Assembly: GCA_938091495.1 (NCBI GenBank)
Contig: CALLJF010000033.1
Span: 1-45,360, forward strand
Origin: an uncultured Nitrososphaerales archaeon
Lineage (GTDB): Archaea; Thermoproteota; Nitrososphaeria; Nitrososphaerales; JACAEJ01
DNA length: 45,360 nucleotides
Direction of reading: 5' to 3'
Shown: positions 42,257 through 45,360 of the stretch, one piece after another
How positions within the stretch are numbered: position 1 is the stretch's first letter
Layout: every line of letters begins with the position of its first letter
The notes under the pieces: model-generated
What the model was told of the DNA's origin: nothing
Databases searched by the model: none
Seen by the model: only the letters and a program-made list of their open reading frames with translations
Program-made: the position numbers and the translations under genes

Positions 42257-42634
42257 CTTGCAAAATATGTGTTGCTTAGGCTTGATATGGAAAAATGGGA
42301 CTTATCAGTTTTTCCTGGATATCCCGGTCAAGTAACGGTTGAGCATATTCTTCCACACAACCCTTCACCTGAGAGCAAATGGTGTAAAATATTTAGTGAG
42401 AAAGATAGGGCAGAATGGACAAATAGGCTAGTAACTTAGTTTTGCTTAGCGGAACCAAAAACAGGAGCTCAAACTTTGATTTTAAAAAGAAGAAAGAAAC
42501 ATATTCCAAAAAGAAATGTTCACCATTTAAACTAACAGAGAGATTTTTAGCTATGATAACTGGACCATAATGAATTAAAAGAGCGGCATGAAAAATTAAT
42601 TAGGGAACTAAAGAATATTTATGTTGGCAAATAA
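42257..42634 (+). pseudogene. Broken GmrSD-type DUF1524 (HNH) gene fragment
   Basis: Plus-strand remnant of the C-terminal HNH-like domain of DUF262/DUF1524 proteins (GmrSD type IV restriction enzymes). Segment 1 reads LAKYVLLRLDMEKW, then QVTVEHILPHNPSP (EHILP is the HNH-like His motif), then EWTNRL. One missing base near 42430 breaks the frame; the next frame reads NLVLLSGTKNRSSNFDFKKK and SPFKLTERFLAM. A second shift near 42560 leads to DHNELKERHEKLIRELKNIY and TAA. The 5' part of the gene, including the DUF262 ParB-like domain, is absent. The surrounding 42133-42730 holds nothing else recognisable. Confidence 0.72.
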
Positions 42635-42730
42635 TTGGCGAGTCTGATTCTAAACACTAAATCATTTTTAAGTGCCTAAGAATTTGCACTTTTCACAAAC
42701 TATCCTTAAAACTAAATCCATGAGATTATC

Positions 42731-43813
42731 CTAAGTGATGAAATTCTCTAAGCCAACTTCTTTCGCTATTTTTACAGTTAGCTCCATTTCATCGCTATTT
42801 AAGCGCCTTCTTAACTCTGGCACTTCATCAGCTCTCCAATGAGGTGTATACTGAAACATTACATTAACTCTAACGCCTTTACCAAGATTTTTAACTATCC
42901 ATTCTACTATGGGTCTAAAGCAACAATCGATATGCTTTGGTAAAACCAATATTCGAATTATCAACTCTCCATGCTCTTTAGCAACAAGATGGTTTCTTGT
43001 GCAAGCCTCCCAGTACTTTGGCGCATCTGAAATTCTTACTGCACAATCGTCATTACCATACTTAAAGTCCAATAAATAAACATCTGCCCACTCAGCCAAC
43101 AGTTGTGATGAAGGATAACTGTAGTAGCTATTTGAGTTCCAAACCGTTGATATATTCTCATTAATCATTTTTGATACTTTCAACCAATGGTAAAGATAAG
43201 GTGTAGGGTCTCCTCCTACCATGTTCAGATTTCTACAACCTCTTGCTCTTGCTATGTCAGCTTGCCTTGCCACCTTTTCAAGTTCATATAGAGTTCCTGG
43301 TTCGTACCATTGGCTTATGCTCCAATTCTGGCAGTGAAGGCACCTCATAGTGCAACCTATCGTGAAGACGGTAAAAGATGGTATTAGTTCAGGCTCTTCT
43401 CCATAATGATCGAACATAGTGGAAACAGGAAAGTTTGAATTACAGCCGCAATACTTCGTTTCGCCCTTAAGTCTATTTACTGCACAAGCCCTCATGCAAA
43501 ACGTGCATCTCTCAAGAATCCTTTTAGCCAATTCTATCTTAAGGTCTAATAGGCTACTTTTAGCAGATTCATCGGGCTTTCTGTTGCCTGAGTCAACCTC
43601 TTTTACATAAGTCTTGAATTCCTTTATCAAATTATTATGTAACTTCCACATCTCAGCGTTATCCATATCTTGAAACTCTGCAGGGAAGGTCTTCAAGAGC
43701 TTAAACTTTGCAAGCTTCTTATCGAAGATTATGTCGAAGTATCTTGATAGGGATTTTCTACACTTTTCATCGTAAAGCACATTTATAGAATCTGGGCGAA
43801 GCGCTCTCCACAT
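42731..43813 (-). CDS. Radical SAM enzyme, PflX-like (COG1313)
   Basis: A 360-residue radical SAM protein. The cluster motif CTMRCLHCQNW (CxxxCxxC, about 154-164) binds the SAM [4Fe-4S]. An upstream cysteine group (CTFCMRACAVN, near 101-111) and a CGC sequence resemble the pre-radical segment of pyruvate-formate-lyase-activase-like proteins of unknown target. NMVGGDPTPYLYHWL is the GGE-like motif (GGD here). It lies about 80 bases downstream of a second radical SAM gene on the same strand. Substrate unknown. Confidence 0.82.
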   Translation of the reverse strand: MWRALRPDSINVLYDEKCRKSLSRYFDIIFDKKLAKFKLLKTFPAEFQDMDNAEMWKLHNNLIKEFKTYVKEVDSGNRKPDESAKSSLLDLKIELAKRILERCTFCMRACAVNRLKGETKYCGCNSNFPVSTMFDHYGEEPELIPSFTVFTIGCTMRCLHCQNWSISQWYEPGTLYELEKVARQADIARARGCRNLNMVGGDPTPYLYHWLKVSKMINENISTVWNSNSYYSYPSSQLLAEWADVYLLDFKYGNDDCAVRISDAPKYWEACTRNHLVAKEHGELIIRILVLPKHIDCCFRPIVEWIVKNLGKGVRVNVMFQYTPHWRADEVPELRRRLNSDEMELTVKIAKEVGLENFIT

Positions 43814-43895
43814 TTAAGTCACACTACATAATTAAATTGTCCTTGGCTTATTCTATTCTTAAATTGCTTATAAAGTTCTTCATTATTATTGCTTA

Positions 43896-44939
43896 CTAGT
43901 AAAACCATCTTCCAAAGGTTCTAGCATTGGCATTTCCTACTATATTGATCTTAAATCCGCATTTAGGGCACGTATTTCCTTTTGCTAGGTCAACTTTAAG
44001 CACGTCAAAACCCATTCTTCTTATCAAAATATGCTTGCAATTAGGGCAAAAAGTATTCTCTCCCTCTCCTGGAACATTTCCAATGTAAACGTATTGTAAT
44101 CCTTCTTCCTCAGCTATTTTCTTAGCTTTTAACAAAGTCTCAAAAGGAGTTGGAGGTCTATCGACCATCTTGTAATTAGGGAAGAATCTTGAAAAGTGTA
44201 AAGGAGCATCCTTCCCAACATTATCTCTTACCCATGCAGAAAGCTGTCTTATTTCATCAGTAGAATCGTTTATTTCAGGGATTATCAAATTCGTGACTTC
44301 AATATGAATCCCTCTTTTCTTCATCAGCTTCGTTGCTAATAGTACAGATTCTAAATCTCCTTTACAATAGGTTCGATAGAAATTCTCAGTAAAGCCCTTT
44401 ATGTCAACGTTTGCAGCATCTATGAAATCAACTAATTGTGAAAGAGCCCCTTCTGTTATATAGCCATTGGTAACAAGTATGTTGTGAATCTTATTTTCTT
44501 TTGCCAGCTTTGATGTATCGTATATGAACTCATACCATAGTAAGGGTTCATTGTAAGTGTAAGATATGGATGAAGAGTTTGATTTAATTGTCTTTTCAAT
44601 AACTTTATCAGGAGTGAGCTCATGGGCATAAACTTCTCCAGGAGATGCTTGGCTTATCTCCCAATTTTGGCACCATGGACATGCAAAAGTGCAGGATAGA
44701 GTTGATATAGAGTATGTATCACTACCAGGCCAGAAGTGGAATAATGGTTTCTTTTCTATCGGATCGATAGCCTCTGCCGTAGTTAGACCATATATCAAAG
44801 TGAAAAGAGTACCATCTCTATTCTCTCTAACTCTGCAAACTCCTCTCTTACCACTCTTTATTACACACGATCTAGGGCATAGATTACATTTTACATAGTT
44901 ATTGTCAATCTTTGTATAAGCCATGGCTTCCTTTTCCAT
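43896..44939 (-). CDS. AmmeMemoRadiSam-system radical SAM enzyme (AmrS-like)
   Basis: A 347-residue radical SAM protein of the COG1180 group. The N-terminal Cys motif CNLCPRSCVI precedes KRGVCRVREN; the SAM cluster motif is CTFACPWCQNWEISQ (CxxxCxxC). The segments SYTYNEPLLWYEFI and HFSRFFPNYKM are typical of AmrS. The C-terminus has a zinc-ribbon (FCPNCKH ... CPKCGFKI). Members of this family occur with Memo and AMMECR1 genes, and no such partner is in the window. Its function is not settled. It is probably co-transcribed with the next radical SAM gene. Confidence 0.85.
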   Translation of the reverse strand: MEKEAMAYTKIDNNYVKCNLCPRSCVIKSGKRGVCRVRENRDGTLFTLIYGLTTAEAIDPIEKKPLFHFWPGSDTYSISTLSCTFACPWCQNWEISQASPGEVYAHELTPDKVIEKTIKSNSSSISYTYNEPLLWYEFIYDTSKLAKENKIHNILVTNGYITEGALSQLVDFIDAANVDIKGFTENFYRTYCKGDLESVLLATKLMKKRGIHIEVTNLIIPEINDSTDEIRQLSAWVRDNVGKDAPLHFSRFFPNYKMVDRPPTPFETLLKAKKIAEEEGLQYVYIGNVPGEGENTFCPNCKHILIRRMGFDVLKVDLAKGNTCPKCGFKINIVGNANARTFGRWFY

Positions 44940-44960
44940 TAGCGCTACTCCTTCTTACTC

Positions 44961-44982
44961 TTTAACAAGAATATTATGTTAT
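44961..44982. promoter_or_regulatory. Imperfect palindrome upstream of prs, weak match to the purine palindrome
   Basis: TTTAACA (44961-44967) and TATGTTA (44975-44981) flank a short AT spacer, resembling the half-sites of the palindrome at 19701-19724 in a degenerate form. It lies in the divergent gap between the radical SAM gene and prs. It is suggestive only. Confidence 0.2.
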
Positions 44983-45049
44983 CTGGTCCTTATAGAACTT
45001 TCTAAAGAACGATAAGGAAAAAAGGTAGTATAAATCAACCTTCATAGAT

Positions 45050-45360
45050 ATGACTAAATCCTCACAAAGAGAATGGCTGATAGCTCCAGCACCAGCGTCG
45101 AAGGAATTGGCGATAAACATAGCTAAGAATGTTGGGGCTGATATTTTGCATATCGATTCAAAAGTCTTCCCAGACGGTGAAAGCTACTTTAGGATAATCA
45201 GTGATGTTAGAAATAAAAGAGTTGCAATAGTTCAATCGACTTATCCACCTATTGATAGGCATATCTCACAACTATTGTTTTTAGCTCATAAGCTCAGTGA
45301 AGATGGAGCAGAGGTTCATGCAATAATTCCATATCTTGCCTATGCTAGGCAGCATAGGGC
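45050..45360 (+). CDS. prs: Ribose-phosphate pyrophosphokinase (PRPP synthetase), 3' truncated by window
   Basis: The first 103 codons of PRPP synthetase, running off the right edge. It starts with ATG (45050) and gives WLIAPAPASKELAINIAKN, then KVFPDGESYFRI (the FPDGE motif typical of Prs) and VAIVQSTYPPIDRHISQLLF. The last residues, HAIIPYLAYARQHRA, are the start of the PYLGYARQDR motif (Ala replaces Gly). The enzyme supplies the PRPP used by PurF and by the HTH-PRTase regulator. It is divergent from the radical SAM pair. Confidence 0.92.
   Translation, partial: MTKSSQREWLIAPAPASKELAINIAKNVGADILHIDSKVFPDGESYFRIISDVRNKRVAIVQSTYPPIDRHISQLLFLAHKLSEDGAEVHAIIPYLAYARQHR

Noticed and set aside
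45029-45034. TATAAA as promoter of prs
   Set aside because: It lies only 21 bases before the ATG, so the predicted transcription start would fall inside the coding region.

Overview
This window looks like a chromosomal piece of an uncultured, anaerobic archaeon of the TACK/Thermoproteota type, possibly Bathyarchaeia-like. The evidence is the archaeal five-subunit CODH/ACS complex (cdhA-B-C-D-E), the formate-dependent purine gene purP, a Hef-type helicase, PAC2 and GPN-loop proteins, frequent TTG/GTG starts, TATA-box promoters close to start codons, and a tRNA with an archaeal-type intron at 37/38. The DNA is AT-rich. No methanogenesis genes are visible. The phylum assignment is inference.

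Layout. (1) 195-11735: a winged-helix regulator starts a tightly packed CODH/ACS operon, followed by a four-cluster ferredoxin and a tungsten aldehyde:ferredoxin oxidoreductase, then a nickel-maturation module (CooT-like protein plus two CooC-like ATPases). (2) 11799-12484: two small membrane proteins on the minus strand, one a SemiSWEET. (3) 12490-13840: a gene-poor decayed stretch with a disrupted Cys-rich secreted-protein gene and a possible transposase scrap, followed by an intron-containing tRNA-Arg (13903-13989). (4) 14119-18527: a DJ-1 family protein, an unknown protein and a NitT/TauT-type ABC importer whose AAA-associated regulatory domain is a separate gene. (5) 18994-31399: an HTH-phosphoribosyltransferase regulator, a perfect 24-bp palindrome, and a long overlapping purine operon purS-Q-L-F-(small ORF)-D-E-C-M-P; purL carries a 488-residue intein with homing-endonuclease motifs. 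(6) 31521-38528: zinc ribbon, Nudix, CinA-like, two PAC2 proteins, GPN GTPase, corrinoid adenosyltransferase, a ribbon-helix-helix/PurM-like fusion and an ADP-ribosylglycohydrolase. (7) 38804-42634: a transposase with a damaged catalytic triad, a Hef-type helicase cassette and a broken GmrSD/DUF1524-type gene. (8) 42731-45360: two radical-SAM enzymes and the 5' part of PRPP synthetase.

How the parts work together. CODH/ACS makes or splits acetyl-CoA using nickel and corrinoid cofactors. The CooT/CooC proteins probably supply nickel, and the corrinoid adenosyltransferase at 35.9 kb belongs to the same cofactor economy. The ferredoxin/AOR pair could link the acetyl level to aldehydes. The purine cluster covers most steps from PRPP to IMP, and PRPP synthetase lies at the right edge. 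The strongest leads for novelty are the operator-like palindrome on the CODH/ACS promoter, the CooT-like protein with a Cys-containing C-terminal extension, the PurL intein, the RHH/PurM-like fusion, the CinA-like gene without an ordinary start codon at its conserved N-terminus, and a 130-bp inverted repeat 18.7 kb apart.
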